Below are positions 51,854 to 62,255 of a DNA stretch of 64,000 bases, in pieces; the stretch's first letter is position 1, and the number at the start of each line of letters is the position of its first letter. The stretch lies in the NCBI RefSeq assembly GCF_024756235.1, contig NZ_JANUGY010000016.1, positions 1-64,000 of the forward strand. Direction: 5' to 3'. The notes beneath the pieces are model-generated. The model saw only the letters and a program-made list of their open reading frames with translations, made no database searches and was not told the DNA's origin. The stretch is from Massilia kyonggiensis. GTDB lineage: Bacteria; Pseudomonadota; Gammaproteobacteria; Burkholderiales; Burkholderiaceae_D. Position numbers and translations under genes: made by a program.

Positions 51854-54800
51854 ATGAGGTTCCTGTTGAAAGAAGAAAAAGCGCTGCCGCCCGCAGCCGC
51901 CGGCGTCGCCGACGACGACGCCCCGCTGCGCGCCGAACTCTTTACTGCCGCCCAGATGGCCGTCCACGGCCGCCGCCTCGCCGCGCGCCATCAACTGGCC
52001 GACCAGGCGGGCAGCGACCGCCTGCTGGATCGCCTGGACGACAATGCCGCCGTCATCGCCGATGCCTGCGCCGGCCTCGCCCGCGCGGCCCGTGCCGGCG
52101 TGCGCCTGCCGCCGGCGGCCGACGCGCTGCTCGACCACGCCTGGCTGATCGACGATCACGTCCGCCGCGCACGCCGCGCGCTACCGGACGACGACTGCCG
52201 CGCGCTGCCCTGTCTGCAGGACCCGGATGCACGCGGCAATCCGCGCGCGTACCAGCTGGCGCTGGACGTGATCGCGCATGGCGACGGCCGGCTGGACGCG
52301 GAAAGCCTCGCGCGCTTCGTCGCCGCGTACCAGGAAGGCGCGCCGCTGGCACTGGCGGAACTGTCGGCGTTGCCGGTCATGCTGCGCCTCGGGCTGATTG
52401 AGAACCTGCGCCGCCTCGCCGTGCGCCAGGCGGATACCCGCCGCCAGCGCGCGCAGGCCAACCGCTGGGCCGACCGCATGACGGCGCGGGCCGAGGAGCG
52501 TCCCGGCGACTTGATCCTCGTCGTGGCCGACATGGTGCGCGACGTGCAGCCGATGAGTTCCGGCTTCGTGGCCGAACTCGCGCGCCGGCTCCAGGGCCGC
52601 GGCGGTCCGCTCACGCAGGCCTTGCAATGGATCGCCACGCGTCTCGCGGACGAAGGCCGCACGATCGACCAGGCCATCCAGGCCGACGTCACGCAGCAGG
52701 CCGCCGACGACGTCTCGGTCGCGAACTCCATCGCCAGCCTGCGCCTGCTGGGCAGCATGGACTGGCGCGAATTCGTCGAGACGATGAGCGCCGTCGAGCA
52801 GGCGCTGCGCGGCGACCCGGCCGGCGTCTACGGCCGCATGGACGGCGCCACGCGCGACCATTACCGTCACGTGATCGGGCGCCTCGCGTGCCAGAGCGGC
52901 CGGCGCGAGATCGAGGTGGCGACGGAGGCGCTGGCGCTGGCGGCGGAAGGGCATGACGCGCGCCGGCGCCACGTGGGCCACTACCTGGCCGGCGAAGGTT
53001 TGGCCGCGCTGAAGCAGCGTCTGAACATGCGTCCCGGCCGGGTACGTGCACTGCCGGCCTGGCTGGGCGCCGTCGGCGCGTGCACCGCGGCGTTCGCGGG
53101 GGCGGCCGTCGTTCATGCGGCGCAGGACGGCGCCGGTCCTCCACTGCTCGTCGCGATCGGCCTGCTGGGCGCGCTCGGGGCGAGCCGGCTGGCACTGGCC
53201 CTTGTGGATTTGATGGCCGCGCGGCTCGTCGCGCCGGCGCCGCTGCCGCGCATGGATTTCGGCGCCGGCATCCCGCCCGACGCCCGCGCCATCGTCGTCG
53301 TGCCCGCGCTGCTGTACAGCCGCGACAACGTGACGGCCCTCGTCGAGGCGCTGGAGGTGCACTACCTCGCCAACCGCGATCCGCATCTGCGCTTCTGCCT
53401 CCTGACCGACCTGCCCGACGCGCCGCAGCAAGACGTGTTCGGCGACGCCGACCTGATCGAACAGGCGCGCGCCGCCATCGAAGCGCTGAATGCGAAACAC
53501 GGCGAGCACCGGCCGTTCCTGCTGCTGCACCGCCAGCGCACGTGGAGCGACGGCGAGGGCGCCTGGATCGGCCGCGAACGCAAGCGCGGCAAGCTGGAAG
53601 ACCTGAACGCGTTCCTGCTGCGCGGCGAGCGCGCGCCGTTCGCCGTGATCGAAGGTCCCGTCGACGGCCTGGACGAGATCCGCTACGTGATCACGGTGGA
53701 CGCCGAGACCCGCCTGCCGCGCGACGCCGCCCGCGCCTTCGTCGCGACGATGGCGCATCCGCTGAACCACCCCGTGCTCGACGACGCGGGCCGGCGCGTG
53801 GTGGCCGGCCACGGCCTGCTGCAGCCGCGCATGACGGCCGCGCTGCCGCCAGAGCATGCGTCGCGCTACGAACGCCTGTGCGGCGGCGGCGCACCCGGCA
53901 TCGACCACGACCTGTTCGGCGAAAGCACGTTCGCGGGCCAGGGCATCTACGACGTGGCCGCGTACGACCGCGTGCTGCGCGGACGCCTGCCGGAGGACCG
54001 CGTGCTGTCGCACGATTTGCTGGAAGGCTGCTACCTGCGTGCCGGCCGGACCCGCGACGCGCACGTCGTGGCGCCGTGCCCGGCGCGCTACAGCGACGAC
54101 GTCGCCCGCCGCCATCGCGCGATCCGCGGCGACTGGCAACTGGCCGGCTGGCTGCGCGACCGCGTGCCGCGGGCGGACGGCAGCCGGGAAGCGAATCCGT
54201 TGCCGCCGCTGGCGCGCTGGACGCTGTTCGACAGCCTGCGCCGCAGCCTCGTCGCGCCCGCGCTGTGCATCCTGCTGGTGTTGTGCTGGGCGCTGCTGCC
54301 GGCGCCCCCGTTCTGGAGCGCGGCCGTGCTGGCCGTGTTCTTCGTGCCGTTCGCGCTGCGCACGCTCGTCGCCCTGGCCGACAAGCCGCACGACGTCGCG
54401 CCCGGCGCGCACCTGCTGCATTGCGCGCACGACGCGCGCATCGGCCTGTATCACGCGCTGCTGGACACGGCTTTCCTGCCGCACGAGGCCAGCTACAGCG
54501 TGGATGCGATCGCGCGCGGCGCGTGGCGCATGCTTGTGTCGAAACGGCGCCGCCTGGAATGGCGCGCACCCACCCTGTCGCGTTCCAGCACGGACATGGA
54601 GTCGAACTGGCAGAACATGTGGTTCGCGCCCGCGTTCGCGGTGGGCGTGGCCGTGCTGCTCAGCTTTGCGAATCCGCTGGCGCTGTTCGCGGCCGCGCCC
54701 CTGCTGCTGCTGTGGTTCCTGTCGCCCGTGGTGGCGTGGTGGGTCAGCCTGCCGGCCGCGCGTCACGCACCGCACCTGGCGGACGCGCAGCGCCGCTTCC

Positions 54801-57800
54801 TGCGCACGACGGCGCGCCGCACGTGGGCATTCTTCGAGGACCACGTCACCGCGGAGGAGAACTGGCTGCCGCCGGACCACGTGCAGGAACACCCGGCACC
54901 CGTCGTGGCACACCGCACGTCGCCCTCGAGCATGGGCCTCGCGCTGCTGGCCAACGTGACGGCCTGGGACTTCGGCTATGCGGCCACGGGCGACCTGCTG
55001 GCGCGCACCCGCGCGACACTCCAGACGATGGGCCGGCTGGAGCGCCGGCGCGGCCATTTCCACGACGGGTACGATACGCGCACGCTGGCGCCGCTGTCCG
55101 CGTCGGTCAGCGGCAGCGGCAGCGGCAACCTGGCGGCGCACCTGCTCACGCTCGCCGCCGGCATCGAACGGCTGGCCGACGAACCGATCGCCTCCAGCCG
55201 CGCGCTGGACGGCATCCGCGACACGCTGGACGTCGTCGAAGAACACGCCGCGCCCGCCGTGCGCGCGGCGATCGCCGCGCTGCGCCTGCACCTGACGCCG
55301 GAGCGCTGCCGCGCCGCGGGCACCTTGCCGGGCCTCGCCGACTGCCTGCAGGCGCTGGCGCGCGACGCCGAGGCGCTGTGTGCCGCCGTGCCGGACGACG
55401 CCGAACCGCAGCTGCGCGACTGGGCCGGCAGGCTGGCGCGCCAAGCGGCGGCCGCGCAGGCGGACCTGCTGGCGATGGCGCCGTGGATGCGCGTCGTGCA
55501 GGAATACGTGATCGATTCGAGCCTGACTCGCATCCCGACCGTGCGCGAGCTGGCCGGCTTCGGCATGAAGGCGCCCGGCGACGACCTGGAGCCGGACGAG
55601 CGCACGCGCCAGCAGCTGCTCGCCGGCCTCGTCGCGGAAGGCAGCGCGAACGCGCGTGTGCGCCTGGAGGAGATCGAACAGCTGGCCCGCGCCGCGCGCG
55701 ACTGCGCCGACATGGACCTTGGCCTGCTGGCCGACGAAGATCCGGGACTGCTCGCATCGGATGCGCGCCTGGCCATCTTCACCGGCATCGCGCGCGGCCA
55801 GCTCGCGCAGGAACACTGGTACGCGCTGGGCCGCCAGTTGTGCCGCGCGTACGGCCAGCAAATGCTGTTGTCGTCGAACGGCGCGCTGGACGCGTACCTG
55901 GCGCCGCTGCTGGTGATGCCGACGTACCGCGACACGCTGCTGGACCGGACGTATCGCGGCATCGTCCACGCGCAGGCCGAATACGGCCGCCGCCGCGACG
56001 TGCCGTGGGGCTTTGCGGCGTCCGGCTGCAACGCGATGGACGCGGCGCTGCAGTACCAGGTCCGCGCATTCGGCGTGCCCGAGGCGAGCACGCAGCGGAC
56101 GCCGGGCGAGGACCTCGTCGTCGCACCGTACGCCGCGATGCTGGCCTTGATGGTCGAGCCGGAGCGCGCCTGCGCCAACCTGGAACGCATGGCGCAGCTG
56201 GGCTTCACGGGCCGCTACGGTTTCCATGAAGCCGTCGACTACACGCCGGCGCGGCGGCCCGCGGGCCAGGCGCACGCCGTCGTGCGCGCGTTCATGGCGC
56301 ACCACCAGGGCATGGGTTTCCTTGCGCTGTCTTATCTGCTGCACGACCGGCCCATGCAGCGCCGCTTCGCCGCCGAACCGCAGTTCCAGGCCGCATTGCC
56401 GCTGCTGCAGGAGCCGGCCCCGCCGGCCGGCACGGGGCGGCACGTGGAGACCGGGGATGCGCGCCAGCCCGCGACAACGGCCGACACGACCGCGCGCACG
56501 GTGACGCGGCCGGATGCCGCGCCGCAGGACGTGCAGCTGCTGTCCAACGGCCGCTACCACGTGATGGTGACGGCGGGCGGCGCCGGCTACAGCGCCTGGC
56601 GCGACCAGGTTCTCACGCGCTGGCGCGGGGATCCGACCGCCGACGACAGCGGCCATGTCTGCTACGTGCGCGACGTTGACAGCGGCGCCGTGTGGTCGAA
56701 CGCGTGGCGGCCCACGCTGGCGCGTCCCGAGCATTACGAAGCCCGGTTCTCCGAAGGCCGCGCGGCATTCCGCCGGCGCGACCACGGCATCGAACTGCAC
56801 ACGGAAATCACCGTCGCGCCCGACGACGACGTCGAACTGCGCCGCCTGCGCATCGCCAACCGGACGGGCGCTACGCGCACCATCGAGCTGACGAGCCATG
56901 CGGAGGTGGTGCCGGCAGCCGTGCAGGTGGAGATCCTGGCGGAGCAGGGCGCGAGCCTGTGCGCGCGCGATCGGTACTGGCTGTTGAACGTGATGACGGT
57001 GCACGGCGCGGACGCACCCGAAGCGCAGTTCGGGACCGGCCGCGCCATGCCCGATCCGGCGCTGGCCATCCGCCGCGTCCTCACGCTGGCACCGCACCAG
57101 GAAGCGACGATCGACGTTGTGCTGGGCGTGGCGGAGACGCGCGACCACGCGCTGCGCCTGATCGACAAATACAGCGACCGCCACGTGGCCGACCGCGTGC
57201 CCGAACTCGCGTGGACGCACGGCCAGGTCATGCTGCGCCAGTTGAACGCGAGCGAGGCGGACGCCCAGCTGTATGCGCGCCTGGCCGGCAGCGTGCTGTA
57301 TCCGCAGCCCGCGCTGCGCGCCGATCCGGCCGTCATCGCGCGCAACCAGCGTGGCCGCGCCGACCTGGAAGCGCTCGGCATTCCGGGCGGCCGTCCCCTC
57401 GTGCTGCTGCACCTGCGCGACGCCGCCAACCTCGACCTCGCGCGCGAGCTGGTCCAGGCGTACACGTGGTGGCGGGCGAAAGGGCTCGCCGCGAACCTCG
57501 TGATCTGGTGCGACGGTCCGGTGGCGCTGCACGACGAGGTTGCGCACCTGCCAGGGGCGGGGGGCGTGTTCTTGTGCGCCTCCGAGCAGCTGACGATGGA
57601 AGACCGCATGCTGATGCAGGCCGTGGCGCGCGTGGTCTTGGCGGACGGGCAGGGCAGCCTCGCCGAACAACTGCGCCGCGCTGACGCGCGCAAGGTGGAA
57701 CTGCCGCCGGCGCTCGTGCCGGCAGCGAAACCGGCGCAGTACGAAACGGCCGCGCCGGCCGTGCCGGCACTCGTGTTCGGCAACGGCATCGGCGGCTTTA

Positions 57801-59932
57801 CGGCCGACGGGCGCGAATACGTCATCCGCACGGGCCCTGGCCGGCACACGCCGGCGCCCTGGGGCAACGTGCTGGCGAGCCCGATGTTCGGCACGGTGAT
57901 CTCGGACGGCGGCCAGGCGTACAGCTGGAACCAGAACGCCCATGAATTCCGCCTGACGCCATGGGACGGCGGGGAGGTTTTTTATCTGCGCGACGAACAG
58001 ACGGGCGTGTTCTGGTCGCCCACGGCGCTGCCGGCGCCGTCCGGCGGCGACCACGTCACGCGCCACGGCTACGGCTACAGCGTGTTCGAGCATGCGGCGC
58101 ACGGCATCCGCAGCGAGCTGCTGACGTATGTGGCGCTGGACGCGCCGCTGAAGCACATCGTGCTCAAGCTGCGCAACGAGGGAACCACGCCGCGGCGCCT
58201 GTCCGTCACGGGCTACGTGGAATGGGTGCTGGGCGAGCTGCGCGCGGAATCCGCGCCGCACGTGGTGACGGAACAGGATCCCGTCAGCGGCGCACTGTTC
58301 GCCCGCAATGCATGGAACGGGGATTTCGCCGGCCGCGTCGCGTTCTTCCACCTCGATGCCGAATACGTGGCGTTTACCTGCGACCGCGCGGAATTCATCG
58401 GCCGCGACGGCAGTCTCGCCCATCCCGCCGCGCTCGGGCGCACGACGCTGTCGGGCCGCAGCGGCGCCGCGCTGGATCCGTGCGCGGCGCTGCAGACCGT
58501 CGTCGACCTGGCGCCGGGCGAAGAGCAGGAACTCGTGTTCATGCTGGGCGTGGGCGGACGCCGCAACCTGGACGCCACCGGCATGGTCCAGCGCCACAGC
58601 GGGCTGGCTGCCGCCGCCGCCGACCTGGCGCGCGTGCGCGACTTCTGGGACGACACGCTGGGCGCCGTCCGCATCGAGACGCCGGAGCCGGCGCTCGACG
58701 TGCTCGTCAACGGCTGGTTGATGTATCAGGCGATCGCGTGCCGCATGTGGGCGCGCAGCAGTCATGACCAGTCGGTCGGCGCGTACCGCTTCCGCGACCA
58801 GCTGCAGGATGCGATGGCCGCCGTGCACGTGCGCCCGGAACTGCTGCGCGATCACATCCTGCTGTTCGCCGGCCACCAGTTCGTGGAAGGCGACGTGCAG
58901 CGCTGGTGGCATCCGCCGACCGGACGCGGCGAGCGCACGTCCAGCCCCGACGACGCCCTGTGGCTGCCGCTCGCCGTGCACCGCTACGTCGGCGTCACGG
59001 GGGACTACGCGCTGCTGGACGAGATCGCGCCGTTCATCGAAGGCCGCGCGCTCAGGCAGGACGAGGCGGCATATTGCGACCTGCCGGACCGTTCGCAGGA
59101 ACAGGCCAGCATCTACGAACACTGCGTGCGTGCGCTGCGCCGCGCCCTCGTGTTCGGCCCGCACGGCCTGCCGCCCGGCGGCAGCGGCGAGAGCGTCCGG
59201 CTCGGGTTCTTCCTGTACGACGTGCTGTGCCGCTTCGCCGAACTCGCCGAGCGCCGCGGCGACTACGGCTTCTGCACGACGTGCCGCAGCGCGGCCCAGG
59301 TCCTCGCCCACAACATCGACGGCAACGCATGGGACGACGCGAGCCGCATCGATGTGGCCACGCAAAGCTGGGCCGTGCTGTCCGGCGCGGCCGACCGGGA
59401 CCGCGCGCGCAGCGCGATGGAGGCGGTGGATGCGGATCTCGTGCGCGACGGCGGCGACCAGGACACGCAGGCGGCGATCTGGGCGGCGATGGCGTTCGCG
59501 CACCTGGGCGACACGGAGCGCGCGTGGGCACTGGCGCGCCTGCTCGTTCCGGTCGAGCGAGCGCACACGGCGCCGTATGTGATGACGGCAAGCTGGTACG
59601 CGGGCTCGGCCGGCTGGATGTACCGGTTGATCGTCGAATCGTTGCTCGGTGTGACGCGAGCCGGCGAAACCTTGACCTTGATGCCACGCCTGCCTGCCGG
59701 CTGGGAAGGCTTCCGTCTACACTACCGCTACCGCGGCAGCCACTACACGATCGCCGTGCGGCGCGCGGACGAGCCGCTGCTCCAGGTGGACGGGGTGGCG
59801 CAGCAGGGCAATACGATCGCGCTGGTGGACGACGGCCGGACGCACGAGGTGGAACTGCACGTGGCCAGCCGCCACGACGACACGCAAATGGATAAGCCCT
59901 TAAAGTTTGTCAATAAATTAATATCTAATTGA
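51854..59932 (+). CDS. Cyclic beta-glucan synthase-like protein (GT84-GH94, NdvB family)
   Basis: About 2,692 residues from the ATG at 51854 (an earlier in-frame ATG is at 51809). A helical N-terminal part leads to membrane helices at about 395-460, 795-850 and 915-970. Between them lies a GT84 domain with KRGKLEDLNAFLL and VITVDAETRLPRDAA. A glycoamylase-like domain is at about 1355-1500 (GYHEAVDYTP-type segment, MAHHQGMGFLALSYLL). Two beta-sandwich domains follow, then a GH94 phosphorylase-like barrel with catalytic Asp in SSPDDALWLP. The length and order match NdvB/Chv-type cyclic beta-glucan synthases, which make periplasmic osmoregulatory glucans. Confidence 0.9.
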   Translation: MRFLLKEEKALPPAAAGVADDDAPLRAELFTAAQMAVHGRRLAARHQLADQAGSDRLLDRLDDNAAVIADACAGLARAARAGVRLPPAADALLDHAWLIDDHVRRARRALPDDDCRALPCLQDPDARGNPRAYQLALDVIAHGDGRLDAESLARFVAAYQEGAPLALAELSALPVMLRLGLIENLRRLAVRQADTRRQRAQANRWADRMTARAEERPGDLILVVADMVRDVQPMSSGFVAELARRLQGRGGPLTQALQWIATRLADEGRTIDQAIQADVTQQAADDVSVANSIASLRLLGSMDWREFVETMSAVEQALRGDPAGVYGRMDGATRDHYRHVIGRLACQSGRREIEVATEALALAAEGHDARRRHVGHYLAGEGLAALKQRLNMRPGRVRALPAWLGAVGACTAAFAGAAVVHAAQDGAGPPLLVAIGLLGALGASRLALALVDLMAARLVAPAPLPRMDFGAGIPPDARAIVVVPALLYSRDNVTALVEALEVHYLANRDPHLRFCLLTDLPDAPQQDVFGDADLIEQARAAIEALNAKHGEHRPFLLLHRQRTWSDGEGAWIGRERKRGKLEDLNAFLLRGERAPFAVIEGPVDGLDEIRYVITVDAETRLPRDAARAFVATMAHPLNHPVLDDAGRRVVAGHGLLQPRMTAALPPEHASRYERLCGGGAPGIDHDLFGESTFAGQGIYDVAAYDRVLRGRLPEDRVLSHDLLEGCYLRAGRTRDAHVVAPCPARYSDDVARRHRAIRGDWQLAGWLRDRVPRADGSREANPLPPLARWTLFDSLRRSLVAPALCILLVLCWALLPAPPFWSAAVLAVFFVPFALRTLVALADKPHDVAPGAHLLHCAHDARIGLYHALLDTAFLPHEASYSVDAIARGAWRMLVSKRRRLEWRAPTLSRSSTDMESNWQNMWFAPAFAVGVAVLLSFANPLALFAAAPLLLLWFLSPVVAWWVSLPAARHAPHLADAQRRFLRTTARRTWAFFEDHVTAEENWLPPDHVQEHPAPVVAHRTSPSSMGLALLANVTAWDFGYAATGDLLARTRATLQTMGRLERRRGHFHDGYDTRTLAPLSASVSGSGSGNLAAHLLTLAAGIERLADEPIASSRALDGIRDTLDVVEEHAAPAVRAAIAALRLHLTPERCRAAGTLPGLADCLQALARDAEALCAAVPDDAEPQLRDWAGRLARQAAAAQADLLAMAPWMRVVQEYVIDSSLTRIPTVRELAGFGMKAPGDDLEPDERTRQQLLAGLVAEGSANARVRLEEIEQLARAARDCADMDLGLLADEDPGLLASDARLAIFTGIARGQLAQEHWYALGRQLCRAYGQQMLLSSNGALDAYLAPLLVMPTYRDTLLDRTYRGIVHAQAEYGRRRDVPWGFAASGCNAMDAALQYQVRAFGVPEASTQRTPGEDLVVAPYAAMLALMVEPERACANLERMAQLGFTGRYGFHEAVDYTPARRPAGQAHAVVRAFMAHHQGMGFLALSYLLHDRPMQRRFAAEPQFQAALPLLQEPAPPAGTGRHVETGDARQPATTADTTARTVTRPDAAPQDVQLLSNGRYHVMVTAGGAGYSAWRDQVLTRWRGDPTADDSGHVCYVRDVDSGAVWSNAWRPTLARPEHYEARFSEGRAAFRRRDHGIELHTEITVAPDDDVELRRLRIANRTGATRTIELTSHAEVVPAAVQVEILAEQGASLCARDRYWLLNVMTVHGADAPEAQFGTGRAMPDPALAIRRVLTLAPHQEATIDVVLGVAETRDHALRLIDKYSDRHVADRVPELAWTHGQVMLRQLNASEADAQLYARLAGSVLYPQPALRADPAVIARNQRGRADLEALGIPGGRPLVLLHLRDAANLDLARELVQAYTWWRAKGLAANLVIWCDGPVALHDEVAHLPGAGGVFLCASEQLTMEDRMLMQAVARVVLADGQGSLAEQLRRADARKVELPPALVPAAKPAQYETAAPAVPALVFGNGIGGFTADGREYVIRTGPGRHTPAPWGNVLASPMFGTVISDGGQAYSWNQNAHEFRLTPWDGGEVFYLRDEQTGVFWSPTALPAPSGGDHVTRHGYGYSVFEHAAHGIRSELLTYVALDAPLKHIVLKLRNEGTTPRRLSVTGYVEWVLGELRAESAPHVVTEQDPVSGALFARNAWNGDFAGRVAFFHLDAEYVAFTCDRAEFIGRDGSLAHPAALGRTTLSGRSGAALDPCAALQTVVDLAPGEEQELVFMLGVGGRRNLDATGMVQRHSGLAAAAADLARVRDFWDDTLGAVRIETPEPALDVLVNGWLMYQAIACRMWARSSHDQSVGAYRFRDQLQDAMAAVHVRPELLRDHILLFAGHQFVEGDVQRWWHPPTGRGERTSSPDDALWLPLAVHRYVGVTGDYALLDEIAPFIEGRALRQDEAAYCDLPDRSQEQASIYEHCVRALRRALVFGPHGLPPGGSGESVRLGFFLYDVLCRFAELAERRGDYGFCTTCRSAAQVLAHNIDGNAWDDASRIDVATQSWAVLSGAADRDRARSAMEAVDADLVRDGGDQDTQAAIWAAMAFAHLGDTERAWALARLLVPVERAHTAPYVMTASWYAGSAGWMYRLIVESLLGVTRAGETLTLMPRLPAGWEGFRLHYRYRGSHYTIAVRRADEPLLQVDGVAQQGNTIALVDDGRTHEVELHVASRHDDTQMDKPLKFVNKLISN

Positions 59933-59988
59933 CAATTTTATGAATCGTGGATCAAGGCCGACATGCATGCAATTGCAAAAATTGCATC

Positions 59989-61599
59989 ATGAAAACCTCA
60001 ATCCCCACTCTCTCCCTGGTGCTGGCCGCAACCGGCGTGTTCAACCCTGCCGTGGCCGCGACGCTCGAACACCGCGAGTTCGATGCGACCCTGCTCGCTC
60101 CCTATCATGGTGAAGTCCGCGATGCGCGCACGTTCACGCTCTCGTTCGAGTATCCCGGCCTGCACGCACGCCGTCCCGTGACGTGGCGCCTGGAACTCGT
60201 CGCGCCGTCCGGCCGCCGCGTCGCGCAGTGGCAGGGGCGGCTCGTGCTGGGCGGTACATCGCGTGACGTCGCCGTGCGCTGGTCGGGTGCGCTCGCCGGC
60301 CGCCGGCCCGCGCCCGGCATCTACCGCGTGCGCCTGCATGCCGTCAGCGGCAGCGAGACGGCCGACCAGGCCTGGGACATCGCCGTCGGCAGCGTGCCGG
60401 CGCCCGCGCTGCCCGCGTTTTCTCCGTTGCCGACGGGCCGCACGCGCATGATGGCCACGCCGGCGCCGGGCGCGCTGCCGTACACGGTCTATTATGGCAA
60501 CCTGCACAGCCAGACGCGCGACAGCGACGGCGGCGCCCCGGTCGACAACTGCCACGGCGCGCAGGACCCGCAGACGGCACCGTACGGCCCGGACGCCGCC
60601 TATCCGTATGCGCGCAAGCACGGCCTGGACATCCTGATGGTCTCGGAGCACAACCACATGTACGACGGCTCGGACGGCACGAACGCGGACGCCGATCCCG
60701 CGCAAGCCCGGGCCAGGTACCAGGCCGGCCTGAATACGGCGCGCGAATATTCCGATGCGAATCCGGGCTTCCTGGCGTTGTATGGCATGGAATGGGGCGT
60801 GATCGGCAACGGCGGCCACCTGAACATCTTCGACAGCGACGAGCTGCTCGGCTGGGAGAAGAACGCGAAGGGCGAGCTGCTTGCGGATACGGCGACGGCC
60901 AAGAGCGACTATGCGGCGCTCTATTCCCTGATGCGCCAGCGCGGCCTGACCGGCCAGTTCAACCATCCGGCGCTCACCGGCCAGTTCACCGTGAACGGCA
61001 CGCCGCTCGCATACACGCCGGACGGCGATGCCGCGATGGCCTTGTGCGAAGTGGTGAACAGCTCCGCGTTTTCCGTCAGCGAGAACGAGGGCGAGACGCG
61101 GCGCAGCAATTTCGAGCTGGCTTGCAACAAGCTGCTGGAAGCGGGTTATCACGTGGCGTTCAGCAGCAACCAGGACAACCACTGCGCCAACTGGGGCGCG
61201 TCGTACACCAACCGCACCGCCGTGCTGGTCCCGAACGGCGTGCCGCTCTCGCGCGCCAGCTTCCTCGAGGCCCTGCGTGCGCGCCGCGTGTTCGCGACGA
61301 TGGACAAGGATGCGCAGGTGGTCCTCACCGCGAACGGCCACCTGATGGGCGAACGGTTCGACAATACCGGCGCGCTGCGGCTGCAGGTCGCTTACGCCAG
61401 CGCGGCGGGCCGGCAGGCTGCGACGGTGGCGATCGTCGAGGGCGTCCCGGGGCGCAACGGCGACGTGAGCCAGCTGTCGGATAAGGCAGATGTCACGACG
61501 ACGCCATCGCCGGGCGCGCATTTCTATTATGCGAAGGTGACGCAGGACGACGGCAGGATCCTGTGGTCGGCCCCGGTGTGGGTGACGCAGCAGCCCTAG
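59989..61599 (+). CDS. CehA/McbA-family secreted metallohydrolase
   Basis: A 536-residue exported protein from the ATG at 59989, with signal peptide MKTSIPTLSLVLAATGVFNPAVA. A beta-sandwich region (about 25-150) precedes a PHP-like domain with metal-ligand segments YYGNLHSQTRDSDG, ILMVSEHNHMYDG, YGMEWGVIGNGGHLN and FSSNQDNHCANWG. This family cleaves phosphate or carbamate esters; the substrate here is not known. It follows the glucan synthase by 56 bases and may be co-expressed. Confidence 0.85.
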   Translation: MKTSIPTLSLVLAATGVFNPAVAATLEHREFDATLLAPYHGEVRDARTFTLSFEYPGLHARRPVTWRLELVAPSGRRVAQWQGRLVLGGTSRDVAVRWSGALAGRRPAPGIYRVRLHAVSGSETADQAWDIAVGSVPAPALPAFSPLPTGRTRMMATPAPGALPYTVYYGNLHSQTRDSDGGAPVDNCHGAQDPQTAPYGPDAAYPYARKHGLDILMVSEHNHMYDGSDGTNADADPAQARARYQAGLNTAREYSDANPGFLALYGMEWGVIGNGGHLNIFDSDELLGWEKNAKGELLADTATAKSDYAALYSLMRQRGLTGQFNHPALTGQFTVNGTPLAYTPDGDAAMALCEVVNSSAFSVSENEGETRRSNFELACNKLLEAGYHVAFSSNQDNHCANWGASYTNRTAVLVPNGVPLSRASFLEALRARRVFATMDKDAQVVLTANGHLMGERFDNTGALRLQVAYASAAGRQAATVAIVEGVPGRNGDVSQLSDKADVTTTPSPGAHFYYAKVTQDDGRILWSAPVWVTQQP

Positions 61600-62171
61600 A
61601 AGCCCAGGCTGCGTCCCGCGCCGAACAGGGTGGCGATGCCCAGCACGGCGAAGACCAGCGCGGCCAGTCCGTGCACCAGTTTCAAGGGGACGCGGCCGGC
61701 GATCCGGTCGCCGAACAACACGGCCGGCACGTTCGCGAGCATCATGCCGAGCGTCGTGCCGGCGACCACCGCCACGGCGGACGAGTAGCGCGCCGCCAGC
61801 GCGACGGTCGCGACCTGCGTCTTGTCGCCCATCTCGGCGACGAAGAACGCGAGCACGGTGGTCAGGAAGACGCCGAAGCGCGCGAGCGGCGTCTCGTCCT
61901 CGTCCACCTCGTCCGGCACCATGATCCAGGCGGCCATGCCGAGAAAGGCGATGCCCAGCACCCAGCGCATGACGTCGGGACCGAGCAGGCGGCTCACGAG
62001 CGCGCCGACGGCGGCGGCGAAGGCGTGGTTGGCGATGGTCGCGACGAAGATGCCGGTCACGATCGGCAGTGGACGGCGAAAGCGTGCGGCGAGCAGGAAG
62101 GCCAGCAACTGCGTCTTGTCGCCGATTTCGGCGAGGGCGACGATGCCGGTGGAAACGAGGAAGGCATCCAT
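61596..62171 (-). CDS. TMEM165/GDT1-family cation (Mn2+/Ca2+) transporter
   Basis: A 191-residue membrane protein with two copies of the family motif E-x-G-D-K-T: VALAEIGDKTQ at 13-21 and VAEMGDKTQ in the second half, each within a helix of a three-helix repeat. Bacterial members export manganese. The start is the ATG at 62171. Its 3' end overlaps the convergent CehA/McbA gene by 4 bases. No manganese riboswitch was recognised in the short upstream gap. Confidence 0.93.
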   Translation of the reverse strand: MDAFLVSTGIVALAEIGDKTQLLAFLLAARFRRPLPIVTGIFVATIANHAFAAAVGALVSRLLGPDVMRWVLGIAFLGMAAWIMVPDEVDEDETPLARFGVFLTTVLAFFVAEMGDKTQVATVALAARYSSAVAVVAGTTLGMMLANVPAVLFGDRIAGRVPLKLVHGLAALVFAVLGIATLFGAGRSLGF

Positions 62172-62255
62172 TGAATGGGGGATCATAGCAGAGGTGTGCG
62201 GCCGGCGCGAACATGCTATCCTCCCCGCGCTTCCACCATCCGAGGAACCCAAGCC

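Noticed and set aside
52181..59566. A stop-free minus-strand frame of more than 2,400 codons opposite the glucan synthase
   Set aside because: It is the mirror of the high-GC plus-strand gene. Its composition is Arg/His/Gln-heavy without domain structure, whereas the plus strand has clear GT84 and GH94 motifs. Similar mirrors opposite rpoB and rpoC were dropped for the same reason.
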